In this document: in pieces, positions 1 to 8,782 of the stretch
Numbering within the stretch: position 1 is the stretch's first letter
How the letters are laid out: each line of letters begins with the position of its first letter
Source: VAZQ01 sp036498625
GTDB taxonomy: Bacteria; Pseudomonadota; Alphaproteobacteria; Rhizobiales; Xanthobacteraceae
Direction of reading: 5' to 3'
Length of the DNA: 13,083 nucleotides
Assembly (NCBI GenBank): GCA_036498625.1
Contig: DASYFD010000400.1
Span: 1 to 13,083, forward strand
Notes under the pieces: generated by a model
The model's database searches: none
Seen by the model: only the letters and a program-made list of their open reading frames with translations
What the model was told of the DNA's origin: nothing
Position numbers and translations under genes: made by a program

Positions 1-658
1 GGCGGAAGCGATCCTTGTCGAGCTTCTCGTTCGACTTGATGTCCCACAGCCGGCACGAATCGGGCGAGATCTCGTCCGCCACCACGATCCGCATCATCTC
101 GTTCTCCCACAGCCGGCCGGTCTCCATCTTGAAGTCGACCAACCGGATGCCGACGCCGAGGAACAGGCCGGAGAGGAAATCGTTGACCCTTATGGCGAGC
201 GCCATGATGTCGTCGATCTCCTGCGGCGTGGCCCAGCCGAAGGCGGTGATGTGCTCCTCCGACACCATCGGATCGTTGAGCGCATCGTTCTTGTAATAGA
301 ACTCGATGATCGAGCGCGGCAGCTGCGTGCCCTCCTCGATGCCGAGGCGCTGCGACAGCGAGCCCGCCGCCACGTTGCGCACCACCACCTCGAGCGGAAT
401 GATCTCCACCTCGCGAATCAGCTGCTCGCGCATGTTGAGGCGGCGGAGAAAATGGGTCGGAACTCCGATATCATTGAGGTGCTGGAACACGTATTCGGAG
501 ATGCGGTTGTTCAGGACGCCCTTGCCTTCGATGACCTCGTGCTTTTTGGAGTTGAAGGCAGTCGCGTCGTCCTTGAAGTGCTGAATCAGCGTTCCCGGCT
601 CCGGCCCTTCGTAAAGGACCTTGGCCTTGCCTTCATAGATGCGGCGACGGCGGCTCAT
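1..658 (-). CDS. purC: SAICAR synthetase, 3' end cut by window edge
   Basis: Phosphoribosylaminoimidazole-succinocarboxamide synthase joins CAIR and aspartate, using ATP, in de novo purine synthesis in the cytoplasm. Reading the minus strand from the ATG at 658 gives 219 codons beginning MSRRRRIYEGKAKVLYEG, the usual alphaproteobacterial start with the nucleotide-binding YEGKAK segment. The two family signatures are both visible: the EVVVRNVAAGS stretch near residues 90-100 and DFKMETG at residues 175-181. The family is usually about 240-255 residues, so roughly 35 C-terminal residues lie outside the window. The ribosome binding site upstream of 658 is weak, so the start rests on family alignment. 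It is transcribed away from the ATPase zeta gene. In related genomes purS, purQ and purL commonly follow purC, but that is beyond this window. Identity is secure. Confidence 0.97.
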   Translation of the reverse strand, partial: MSRRRRIYEGKAKVLYEGPEPGTLIQHFKDDATAFNSKKHEVIEGKGVLNNRISEYVFQHLNDIGVPTHFLRRLNMREQLIREVEIIPLEVVVRNVAAGSLSQRLGIEEGTQLPRSIIEFYYKNDALNDPMVSEEHITAFGWATPQEIDDIMALAIRVNDFLSGLFLGVGIRLVDFKMETGRLWENEMMRIVVADEISPDSCRLWDIKSNEKLDKDRFR

Positions 659-1098
659 CGGGGTGTACCGTGGTTTGTGAAAGTCCATCTGGATGCCGTG
701 GCTCCGTGTGGGTTCGATTTGTCCGCGGCGGGGACGCGCAGCGAGTACAGCAATCTGGCGAAGCGCCCACGTGGCCAAACTAGCCGATCGCGGTGGCCAG
801 CACAATCGAAAGGCTCGGGGGCGTTCATGTCGGCGGCGCGCACGAATCGCCATGCCGCGATGTTGCCTTGACCACCACACCCCGTTATGCAAGGCGGCGA
901 AACGCGGCGTTCGCACGCCCGTCGGACAGGACATAGGTGCTGACGGGTGGCGCGGAAAGGTGCGGGCTGCGTAAAACTACGGCGGCAGGCCCGTTAGCAC
1001 CATCGAAACCATAAGTGCTGGAATGAAATTCGGGAATATGCGGCCCCTGCGCGCCGCCGACGCGCCGGGAATCCACGAGGCAAATCGCGGGGAATGGC
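659..1098. other. Divergent intergenic region between purC and the ATPase zeta gene
   Basis: This 440-base gap separates two divergently transcribed genes and should hold promoters for both. The short open frames in it begin inside purC or lack a ribosome binding site, and their predicted proteins are arginine- and proline-rich translations typical of GC-rich noncoding DNA. I find no tRNA, no clear riboswitch and no convincing sigma-70 pair. A TTGACC at 868-873 has no matching -10 element at normal spacing. For a gene pair this small the gap is long, so an unseen small RNA or regulatory site is possible, but nothing in the sequence shows one. Confidence 0.5.
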
Positions 1099-1422
1099 AT
1101 GACAACTTTCGACAAGCGTGAGGAAGGCTTCGAGAATCAATTCGCCCATGACGAGGCGCTGAAGTTCAAGGCCACGGCACGCCGCAACAAGCTCGTCGGG
1201 CTGTGGGCGGCGGAGAAGCTCGGGCTCGCGGGCGCCGAGGCGGAGGCCTACGCCAAGGCGTTCGTGATCGCGGATCTCGAATCGACCGGCGACCATGACG
1301 TGTTCGGCAAGATCCGCGCGGATTTCGATGCCAAGGGCGTCGGCCTGTCCGAGCAGCAGATTCGGCGCACCATCGCCGAGCTGACCGCGCGCGCGGTCAG
1401 CGAGGTGAAGGCGAGCGGCTGA
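1099..1422 (+). CDS. F1Fo-ATPase inhibitor zeta subunit (DUF1476 family)
   Basis: This 107-residue protein matches the DUF1476 family, known from Paracoccus denitrificans as the zeta subunit, which binds F1 and blocks ATP hydrolysis by the alphaproteobacterial ATP synthase. The N-terminus, MTTFDKREEGFENQFAHDEA, is the hallmark of the family and corresponds to the inhibitory segment that inserts into F1. It is followed by the conserved KFKATARRNKLVGLWAA helix at about residues 22-38 and a helical C-terminal part. There is no signal peptide or membrane segment, so it acts on the cytoplasmic F1 face. A GGGGA ribosome binding site at 1089-1093 sits 5 bases before the ATG and fixes the start. Length is normal for the family. 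In some alphaproteobacteria the inhibitory role is reported to be weaker, so the strength of inhibition here cannot be read from sequence. Confidence 0.93.
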   Translation: MTTFDKREEGFENQFAHDEALKFKATARRNKLVGLWAAEKLGLAGAEAEAYAKAFVIADLESTGDHDVFGKIRADFDAKGVGLSEQQIRRTIAELTARAVSEVKASG

Positions 1423-1423
1423 G

Positions 1424-1481
1424 CCGCGCAACGCGGTTCGCCGCACAACGCGGTTCGCCGCGCAACGCGGGTGGCCGCGCA
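1424..1481. repeat. 17-base tandem repeat of short palindromes, 3.4 copies
   Basis: Immediately after the zeta stop codon the unit ccgcgcaacgcggttcg occurs at 1424-1440, 1441-1457 (one change) and 1458-1474 (changes in the last bases). A 7-base partial copy lies at 1475-1481. Each full unit contains CCGCG-CAA-CGCGG, a 5-bp stem with a 3-base loop (imperfect in copy 2). The unit junctions form CGCGG-TTCG-CCGCG, a stem capped by the stable UUCG tetraloop. The RNA can therefore fold in two alternative registers. The array ends at the ribosome binding site of the next gene and is followed by five T residues (1488-1492). Confidence 0.9.
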
Positions 1482-1498
1482 GGAAGGTTTTTGCGATC

Positions 1499-2278
1499 AT
1501 GAGCACATCCCCATCCTTCTCCCTCGCCCGGCAGTTGCGGGCCGGCGAGACCGTCTATTCCGGTTGGTGCGGCCTCGCTTCGCCGCTGGTCACGGAAGTG
1601 ATCGCGCGCGAAGGCTTCGGCGCCGTCACCATCGACATGCAGCATGGCCTGTGGGACATCACGCAGGTCGTGGACGCGATCGCGGCCATCCGGCACGGCG
1701 GGGTCGGCCCGGTGGTGCGGGTTCCGCTCGGGGATTTCGCCACCGCCAGCCGCGCGCTCGACTTCGGCGCCGAAGGCATCATCTCGCCGATGATCAATAC
1801 GGAGGCGGACGCCCGCGCGTTCGTGGCCGCGACCAAATATCCGCCGCTGGGCGAGCGCAGCTGGGGGCCGCATCGCGCCACCATGCTGGCCGGGCTCGCC
1901 GACCAGAAGGTCTATCTGGCGCAGGGCAACGCGCTCACCTTCACGCTCGCCATGATCGAGACCCGCGCGGCGCTCGACAATGTCGCCGCCATTGCGGCGA
2001 CGCCCGGCATCGACGGCTTGTTTCTCGGTCCTTCCGACCTTTCGATCGCGTTGTCGCAGGGGGCGAGCATCGATCCGCTGTCACCGGACGTCGATCGCGA
2101 ACTCGAGCGGATCATCGAGGCGGCGCGCAAGGCGGGCAAGATCATGGGCGCCTATTGCCACACCGCCGAACGGGCGGTGGCGCTCGCCAAGCGCGGCGTC
2201 CGCTTCCTCGCGGTCGGCAGCGACCTCGGCTTCCTGCGCGCCGGCGCCGCGGCCGCGTTGAAAACCCTCAAGGGCTGA
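1499..2278 (+). CDS. HpcH/HpaI-family class II aldolase
   Basis: This 259-residue protein is a metal-dependent aldolase of the HpcH/HpaI/citrate lyase family, a TIM-barrel fold. Relatives reversibly cleave 4-hydroxy-2-oxo acids to pyruvate or a related oxoacid plus an aldehyde. The catalytic landmarks are in order: His49 in DMQHGLWD, Arg74 in VVRVP, the GAEGIISPMI strand at 90-99, Glu154 in AMIET, and Asp180 in LFLGPSDLS. The Glu and Asp are the expected metal ligands. AGGAAGG at 1481-1487 is a strong ribosome binding site 11 bases before the ATG. It follows the zeta gene in the same direction after 76 bases, so co-transcription is possible but not shown. No catabolic partner genes (hydratase, decarboxylase, transporter) are nearby, so the substrate cannot be assigned; 4-hydroxy-2-oxoheptanedioate and 2-keto-3-deoxy sugar acids are both plausible. 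Confidence 0.92.
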   Translation: MSTSPSFSLARQLRAGETVYSGWCGLASPLVTEVIAREGFGAVTIDMQHGLWDITQVVDAIAAIRHGGVGPVVRVPLGDFATASRALDFGAEGIISPMINTEADARAFVAATKYPPLGERSWGPHRATMLAGLADQKVYLAQGNALTFTLAMIETRAALDNVAAIAATPGIDGLFLGPSDLSIALSQGASIDPLSPDVDRELERIIEAARKAGKIMGAYCHTAERAVALAKRGVRFLAVGSDLGFLRAGAAAALKTLKG

Positions 2279-2348
2279 CCCCGGCATTCCAGGTGGATCC
2301 GGCAACCGCGCATGCCGCCGATCCGCTGCCGGCGATCGATGTTGAGAT

Positions 2349-3587
2349 TCACGCCTTGGAAGGCAAGCCGGCTGCGTCCACCTCCGCGGCGAGCCAATCG
2401 AGCGCCGCGCCCAGGTCCTGCTCGATGCGGCTGACCGGGAGCACGATGATCCGGTAGCCACGCTGCTCCAGCCAGCTCGCGCGCTCGGCCCGCGCTTGCG
2501 CGGCCGCCGCGCTTTCGTCGTCCGGCACCATCTCGATGACGAGGCGCAGCGCAAAGGACACGAAATCGTTGATGTGCGGGCCGATCGGAACCTGGCGCTT
2601 GAATCCCCGGCCGGCAAAGCGCCGGTCGTTGGTGAGCGCGCGCCACAGCGCCCGCTCGGCCTCGGTCGGGTTGCGGCGCAGAAGTCGCGCAAGGCCCCGC
2701 ACCGGTCCGTGCGGGCTGGAAACGCGGCCCTCCCCGCGCTCGGCCAGCAGGGCGCGCAGCATCTCGGCTTCCTCGCCATTGAGCACGCCGCCGCGCGCCG
2801 GCCCTTTGCGCCCCTCCGCGATCGCCAGCACGATCCCGTGCAGGGTCTGGATGTCCTGGCGCGTGGGCTGCATGCGGGCGAAAATATTGCGCAAGTTGAT
2901 CATCATGGTGGCGCGCTTCTCGGGCGGGCGGAAGAACTCGACCTTGTCCAGCTCGCGCTCGAGGCCGGCGAAGAAGGCGAACAGCTGCTCCTTGACGGCG
3001 GGTTCCGACCGGCGCGGCATGACGAAAGGCAGCGCGCCGGCAGAGGCGAGCTTGAACCACTCATAGGCCATGAGCGCGACCGCCTGCGCGAGATTGAGCG
3101 AGGCGAAGGCCTGGTTGACCGGAAAGGTCACGATGCGGTCGGCGAGCGCGACCTCGTGGTTCTCGAGGCCGGAGCGCTCGCGCCCGAACAGGACCGCGAC
3201 ATTGGCCACCGTTTGGGCCGCCGTCTGGCCCGCCATGTGCTCCGCGATTTCGCGCGCGGCCGCCTCCGGGGCGACCACCGGCTTTGCCTGATCGTGGGCG
3301 CGGGCGGTGGTGGCGAGCACGAAGCTGCAATCGGCGATCGCCGCCTCGACATCGTCGTAAAGCTGCGCCTCGTCGAGCACCCGGTCGGCGCCGGCGGCGG
3401 AGCGGCGCGCCTGCAGGCTCGGCCAGCCGTCGCGCGGCTTAACCAGGCGCAGCCGCGCCAGCCCGAAATTGGCCATCACGCGGGCGGCCGCGCCGATATT
3501 CTCGCCCAGCTGCGGCTCGACCAGCACCACGATCGGGCCGGGCTGCACGATCCAGGATTTGGTCTTGTCGGTCCCTGCTCCGGGCAT
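2349..3587 (-). CDS. TrmJ-like RNA 2'-O-methyltransferase fused to a DUF559-like domain
   Basis: The N-terminal half is a SPOUT (TrmH-family, TrmJ-like) methyltransferase. TrmJ 2'-O-methylates the anticodon-loop nucleotide 32 of several tRNAs, using S-adenosylmethionine. The three SPOUT motifs are clear: EPQLGENIGAAAR at residues 24-36 with Asn30 and Arg36, FGRERSGLEN at 134-143, and SLNLAQAV at 163-170. A helical TrmJ-type linker follows (about 200-275). From about residue 300 to the end is a DUF559-like domain, with RRNPTEAERALWRAL and FKRQVPIGPHINDFV as recognisable signatures. The acidic DGGQH-type motif expected after it is replaced by IEMVPDDES, so nuclease activity is doubtful. I chose the ATG at 3587, with AAGGA 3 bases upstream, because the protein aligns from there; in-frame ATGs further upstream add a low-complexity tail. 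The substrate (tRNA rather than rRNA) is inferred from the family. Confidence 0.9.
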   Translation of the reverse strand: MPGAGTDKTKSWIVQPGPIVVLVEPQLGENIGAAARVMANFGLARLRLVKPRDGWPSLQARRSAAGADRVLDEAQLYDDVEAAIADCSFVLATTARAHDQAKPVVAPEAAAREIAEHMAGQTAAQTVANVAVLFGRERSGLENHEVALADRIVTFPVNQAFASLNLAQAVALMAYEWFKLASAGALPFVMPRRSEPAVKEQLFAFFAGLERELDKVEFFRPPEKRATMMINLRNIFARMQPTRQDIQTLHGIVLAIAEGRKGPARGGVLNGEEAEMLRALLAERGEGRVSSPHGPVRGLARLLRRNPTEAERALWRALTNDRRFAGRGFKRQVPIGPHINDFVSFALRLVIEMVPDDESAAAAQARAERASWLEQRGYRIIVLPVSRIEQDLGAALDWLAAEVDAAGLPSKA

Positions 3588-3736
3588 CGGTCCTTGCTTG
3601 CCATTTAGAGGTGCCGCGCCGGCGGCAGGCCCGGCCTCCATAACCACGAAAAGCGAGCTACCGGAAAGGCCTAAAGCCGCCCCGGAGCCTATTTTCCGGC
3701 GCGCATCCCGGCGGGCTTGGAAACTTGCAATGTCGG

Positions 3737-3765
3737 CTTTCTCACCACGCCGTCGGGTGCTATAG
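3737..3765 (+). promoter_or_regulatory. Candidate promoter for the monomeric isocitrate dehydrogenase gene
   Basis: CTATAG at 3760-3765 resembles the alphaproteobacterial -10 box (CTATAT). CTTTCT at 3737-3742 lies 17 bases upstream but matches the CTTGAC -35 box only at its first three bases. The position suits the divergent 331-base gap between the methyltransferase and icd genes and would give a leader of about 145 bases. It is a weak match. Confidence 0.3.
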
Positions 3766-3835
3766 GGCGCGCGCCGCATTCCCGTCAGCCGGAGTCCCGG
3801 TCGGCGGTCTCCGCGCCGAGAACAATTCATTTGGG

Positions 3836-3862
3836 GCCCGCGGGAGAAGCCATTTCCCGGGC
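3836..3862 (+). other. Leader hairpin upstream of the monomeric isocitrate dehydrogenase
   Basis: GCCC (3836-3839) and GGGA (3842-3845) pair with TCCC (3855-3858) and GGGC (3859-3862), giving an 8-bp GC-rich stem with a 2-base bulge and a 9-base loop. It would lie in the 5' leader, about 57 bases before the start codon and outside the ribosome binding site. It may only affect mRNA stability; no regulatory role is visible. Confidence 0.4.
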
Positions 3863-3906
3863 TCATCAATGGTCAGTTTCCGGTCGGCCCAGACATCATG
3901 GCGACC

Positions 3907-3913
3907 AGAGGTG
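3907..3913 (+). promoter_or_regulatory. Ribosome binding site deciding the icd2 start
   Basis: AGAGGTG at 3907-3913 stands 5 bases before the ATG at 3919. The earlier in-frame ATG at 3898 has no comparable site. Starting at 3919 also puts the active-site residues exactly on the Azotobacter vinelandii enzyme numbering, which supports this start. Confidence 0.8.
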
Positions 3914-3918
3914 CTAGC

Positions 3919-6137
<2,219 letters not shown>

Positions 6138-6141
<4 letters not shown>

Positions 6142-6186
6142 AGCAGTTTTACGTCGACCGGAAACAGAAACCGCTTCAGCATTTTT
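6138..6186 (+). terminator. Probable Rho-independent terminator after icd2
   Basis: CTGAAGC (6138-6144) pairs with GCTTCAG (6173-6179), and GTTT (6146-6149) pairs with AAAC (6168-6171) after one A-C mismatch. The stem has 11 pairs around an 18-base loop. Five T residues follow at 6182-6186. The left arm overlaps the icd2 stop codon. The large loop and moderate GC content make it weaker than a textbook terminator. Confidence 0.55.
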
Positions 6187-6194
6187 GCATTGTC

Positions 6195-6232
6195 GCATTT
6201 TCGGACGGAAAACCGGATTCCACTGAAAATGC
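6195..6232. repeat. Interrupted palindrome resembling a rhizobial intergenic element
   Basis: GCATTTTC at 6195-6202 and its exact reverse complement GAAAATGC at 6225-6232 flank a core containing GGAAAACCGGATTCCACT. From memory, closely similar sequences with a GCATTTTC arm, an AACCGG-TCCACT core and a GAAAATGCTCTA end are very abundant in Bradyrhizobium-group intergenic DNA. The arms are perfect here. It lies between the two isocitrate dehydrogenase genes, 21 bases before the second start codon. The family assignment is from memory only. Confidence 0.6.
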
Positions 6233-6253
6233 TCTAATGGGATCGTAAGCTCC

Positions 6254-7465
6254 ATGGCGAAGATCAAGGTCACCAATCCAGTCGTCGATCTCGATGGCGA
6301 CGAGATGACCCGCATCATCTGGAAGCTGATCAAGGACAAGCTGATCCATCCCTATCTCGACCTCGAGCTGCTCTATTACGACCTCGGCATGGAGAATCGC
6401 GACCAGACCCGCGACCAGATCACCGTCGATGCGGCCGAGGCGATCAAGAAGATCGGAGTCGGCGTCAAATGCGCCACCATCACGCCCGACGCCGGCCGGG
6501 TGAAGGAATTCAGTCTCAAGGAGATGTACCGTTCGCCCAACGGCACCATTCGCAACATCCTGGGCGGCGTCCTCTTTCGCGAGCCGATTATTTGCAAGAA
6601 CGTGCCGCGGCTGGTGCCAGGCTGGACCAAGCCCATCATCATCAGCCGCCACGCCTACGGGGACCAGTATCGGGCCACCGATTTCAAGGTGCCGGGCAAG
6701 GGCAAGCTGACGCTTGCCTTCGTGGGCGAGGACGGGACCAGGATCGAGCGGGAGGTGTTCAACTTCCCGAGCTCCGGCATCGCCATGGCGATGTACAATC
6801 TCGACGATTCCATTCGCGATTTCGCCCGCGCCTCGATGAATTTCGGGCTCAACCGCGGCTATCCGGTCTATCTCTCGACCAAGAACACGATCATCAAGGT
6901 CTACGACGGCCGCTTCAAGGACATCTTCGACGAGGTCTACGAGACGGAGTTCAAGGCCGAGTTCGAGAAGAGGAAGATAACCTACGAGCACCGGCTGATC
7001 GACGACATGGTGGCGTCGGCGCTGAAGTGGTCGGGCGGCTATGTGTGGGCGTGCAAGAATTACGACGGCGACGTGCAGTCGGACACGGTCGCGCAGGGCT
7101 ATGGGTCGCTCGGGCTCATGACCTCGGTATTGACGACGCCGGATGGCAAGGTGGTTGAGGCCGAGGCGGCCCACGGCACGGTGACGCGGCACTACCGCGA
7201 GCATCAGAAGGGCCGGGAAACCTCGACCAACTCGGTCGCCTCGATCTTTGCCTGGACGCGCGGGCTTGCCCATCGCGCCAAGCTCGACAACAACGCGGCG
7301 CTGGCGAAATTCGCCACGACGCTCGAAAGCGTCACCGTCGGCACCGTCGAATCCGGCTTCATGACCAAGGATCTGGCGCTGCTGGTCGGCCCCGACCAGA
7401 AGTGGCTCACCACCACCGGCTTCCTCGACAAGGTGGACCAGAACCTCAAAGCCGCGATGGCTTAA
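6254..7465 (+). CDS. icd: Dimeric NADP-dependent isocitrate dehydrogenase (eukaryote-like type)
   Basis: This 403-residue protein catalyses isocitrate to 2-oxoglutarate plus CO2 with NADP, as a homodimer of the beta-decarboxylating dehydrogenase fold. It belongs to the subfamily shared by alphaproteobacteria and human IDH1/IDH2. The substrate residues fall on human IDH1 numbering: Ser94, Asn96 and Arg100 in SPNGTIRN, and Arg132 in the SRHAYGDQYR loop. Metal ligands correspond to Asp250, Asp273 and Asp277, the catalytic Lys is Lys210 in STKNT, and the NADP loop is HGTVTRH at 307-313. All are intact. The ribosome binding site is poor (GGGA at 6239-6242, 11 bases upstream), so the start is chosen from the canonical MAKIKV N-terminus. 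It is 112 bases downstream of the monomeric isozyme. Having both types in tandem is uncommon in this group as far as I recall. Confidence 0.97.
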   Translation: MAKIKVTNPVVDLDGDEMTRIIWKLIKDKLIHPYLDLELLYYDLGMENRDQTRDQITVDAAEAIKKIGVGVKCATITPDAGRVKEFSLKEMYRSPNGTIRNILGGVLFREPIICKNVPRLVPGWTKPIIISRHAYGDQYRATDFKVPGKGKLTLAFVGEDGTRIEREVFNFPSSGIAMAMYNLDDSIRDFARASMNFGLNRGYPVYLSTKNTIIKVYDGRFKDIFDEVYETEFKAEFEKRKITYEHRLIDDMVASALKWSGGYVWACKNYDGDVQSDTVAQGYGSLGLMTSVLTTPDGKVVEAEAAHGTVTRHYREHQKGRETSTNSVASIFAWTRGLAHRAKLDNNAALAKFATTLESVTVGTVESGFMTKDLALLVGPDQKWLTTTGFLDKVDQNLKAAMA

Positions 7466-7543
7466 GCAGCGGGGACGCCTGTCGGAGCCCAAGTGCCGGC
7501 GTGTACGCAGCCACGACTCGTCAGGGACGCAGGACATTTCACT

Positions 7544-7620
7544 CCTTCTCCCCGCGCGCGGGGAGAAGGTGGGATGAGGGGGCGTGCCCGCGAGCCTGAG
7601 CTTGTGGAAACGCCCCCTCA
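7544..7620. repeat. Paired perfect palindromes, rhizobial-type intergenic element
   Basis: Bases 7544-7569 form a perfect 26-base palindrome (13 bp, no fixed loop; arm CCTTCTCCCCGCG). It is followed by a perfect 11-bp inverted repeat, TGAGGGGGCGT at 7575-7585 with ACGCCCCCTCA at 7610-7620. The order and wording, a CTTCTCCCC palindrome then GGATGAGGGG, is what I remember of very common intergenic mosaic elements in Rhizobium and Bradyrhizobium genomes. It lies between two convergent genes, where it could also end transcription from either side, although no long T tract follows. Confidence 0.75.
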
Positions 7621-7656
7621 CCGAGCCGAGTTCTGGTTATCCTCCTTGCCGTGTCG

Positions 7657-7682
7657 CCCTCTCCCCGCAAGCGGGGCGAGGG
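7657..7682. repeat. Near-perfect hairpin, third part of the intergenic element
   Basis: CCCTC-T-CCCCGC (7657-7668) pairs with GCGGGG-C-GAGGG (7671-7682) around an AA loop: 11 pairs with one T-C mismatch. Its CTCTCCCCGCAAGCGGGG core is a frequent rhizobial intergenic motif in my memory. It is 30 bases beyond the propeller stop codon on the minus strand, so it may act as that operon's 3' stabilising or terminating hairpin. Confidence 0.7.
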
Positions 7683-7712
7683 AGGCCCGTGTGCCCGGCG
7701 CCGTGAACCGTC

Positions 7713-8780
7713 TTACGCGAACCGCACACCGTAGATCGGGGGCAGATGGGCGTTGATCAGCTGCCAGCGCGCGCCGGCGGTGTCGCTCACCCACAGGGCG
7801 CCGGTGGTCGAACCCATCGCCAACCGCGCGCCTTCCGGGTCGACATCGAGCCCGTGCCGGTAGACGAGATCGAAGGCGTCGTGCTGCGGGAGCCCGTCGC
7901 GGAAAGTCTCCCAGCTCCGGCCGCCGTCCCGGGTATGGGTCACGCACAGCGCGCCGTCGCTCGGGATGCGCTTCTCGTCGGCGAGCGCCGGCACCAGCCA
8001 TGCCGACATCGGATCCTTCGGATGGGCCGCGACCGCGAAGCCGAAACCGGTGACCGGCGGCGAAAGCTGCGTCCAATGCGCGCCGGCGTCGACCGAGCGG
8101 AACACCCCATTGTGGTGCTGCATCCACATCACGTCGGGATCGGCGGCGCAGCGGGCCACGCGATGGGGATCCTGAATTTCGAGGCTGTTGGCCCTGTCGG
8201 GCGGCATATAGGTGGCGACCAATCCATCGCCGCGCAGCCGCCAGCTTGCGCCATCGTCGCCTGATTCCCACACGCCGCCGCAGGAGATGGCGACGAAGAT
8301 GCGCTGCGGGTCGCGCGGGTCGGGCGACACGGAATGGATGCCGGCATCGTCATAGCCGCCGCCGAACCAGCTCATGCGCTCCGGAACGTCCCAGAGCGCG
8401 CGCACCAGCTGCCAGCTTTCGCCGCGATCCTCCGATCGGAAGAGGCCTGCCGGGATTGCGCCGATCCACAGCCTTTCGGGGTGATGGGCCCCGCCGGCTT
8501 CGAGCGTCCAGATCTGGAAGAGCGCGGGCGCGCCCGCCGCGTCCGCCGGGAAGGCGGGCGCCGGCAGCTCCTGCCAAGTGCGGCCATCGTCATGCGAGCG
8601 GTGCAGCTTGGGCCCGAAGTGACCGTGCTTGAGCGCGGCATACCAGGTGCCGTCGGCAGCGCTCAACGCCGCCGTCACCGGCGCTCCGGCGAAGGCGGTT
8701 TGGGCTACCGCCCAGCCGCTGCCGTGACGCTCCAGGATCAGGAGCCCCTTGCGGGTTGCGACCAGCATTCGATCGCTCAT
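7713..8780 (-). CDS. Cytoplasmic BNR/Asp-box beta-propeller protein, function unknown
   Basis: This 355-residue protein is built from Asp-box repeats (S-x-D-x-G-x-x-W) typical of six-bladed propellers of the sialidase/BNR superfamily. I count six: SHDDGRTW at 62-69, SEDRGESW at 116-123, SGDDGASW at 173-180, SVDAGAHW at 229-236, TRDGGRSW at 283-290, and a degenerate SDTAGARW at 332-339. Spacing of 42-57 residues suits one per blade. There is no signal peptide or transmembrane segment, unlike secreted sialidases, and no FRIP motif near the N-terminus, so an automatic exo-alpha-sialidase label is probably wrong. GGGAGG at 8787-8792 is a strong ribosome binding site 6 bases before the ATG and lies inside the end of the MoaD-like gene. 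Only 2 bases separate that gene's stop from this start, which indicates translational coupling. A scaffold, sensor or client of the MoaD-like protein are all possible. Confidence 0.85.
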   Translation of the reverse strand: MSDRMLVATRKGLLILERHGSGWAVAQTAFAGAPVTAALSAADGTWYAALKHGHFGPKLHRSHDDGRTWQELPAPAFPADAAGAPALFQIWTLEAGGAHHPERLWIGAIPAGLFRSEDRGESWQLVRALWDVPERMSWFGGGYDDAGIHSVSPDPRDPQRIFVAISCGGVWESGDDGASWRLRGDGLVATYMPPDRANSLEIQDPHRVARCAADPDVMWMQHHNGVFRSVDAGAHWTQLSPPVTGFGFAVAAHPKDPMSAWLVPALADEKRIPSDGALCVTHTRDGGRSWETFRDGLPQHDAFDLVYRHGLDVDPEGARLAMGSTTGALWVSDTAGARWQLINAHLPPIYGVRFA

Positions 8781-8782
8781 CT

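Noticed and set aside
3588..3869. A 94-residue N-terminal extension of the TrmJ-DUF559 protein using an upstream ATG.
   Set aside because: The extension is Arg/Gly-rich with no family similarity, and the recognised protein begins near 3587 with its own ribosome binding site.
3898..3918. An earlier in-frame ATG for the monomeric isocitrate dehydrogenase.
   Set aside because: The ATG at 3919 has a good ribosome binding site and gives exact register with the known active-site numbering; the extra seven residues have no support.
7713..8780. The propeller as a true exo-alpha-sialidase.
   Set aside because: No signal peptide, no FRIP motif and no recognisable arginine triad; Asp boxes alone only show the fold.
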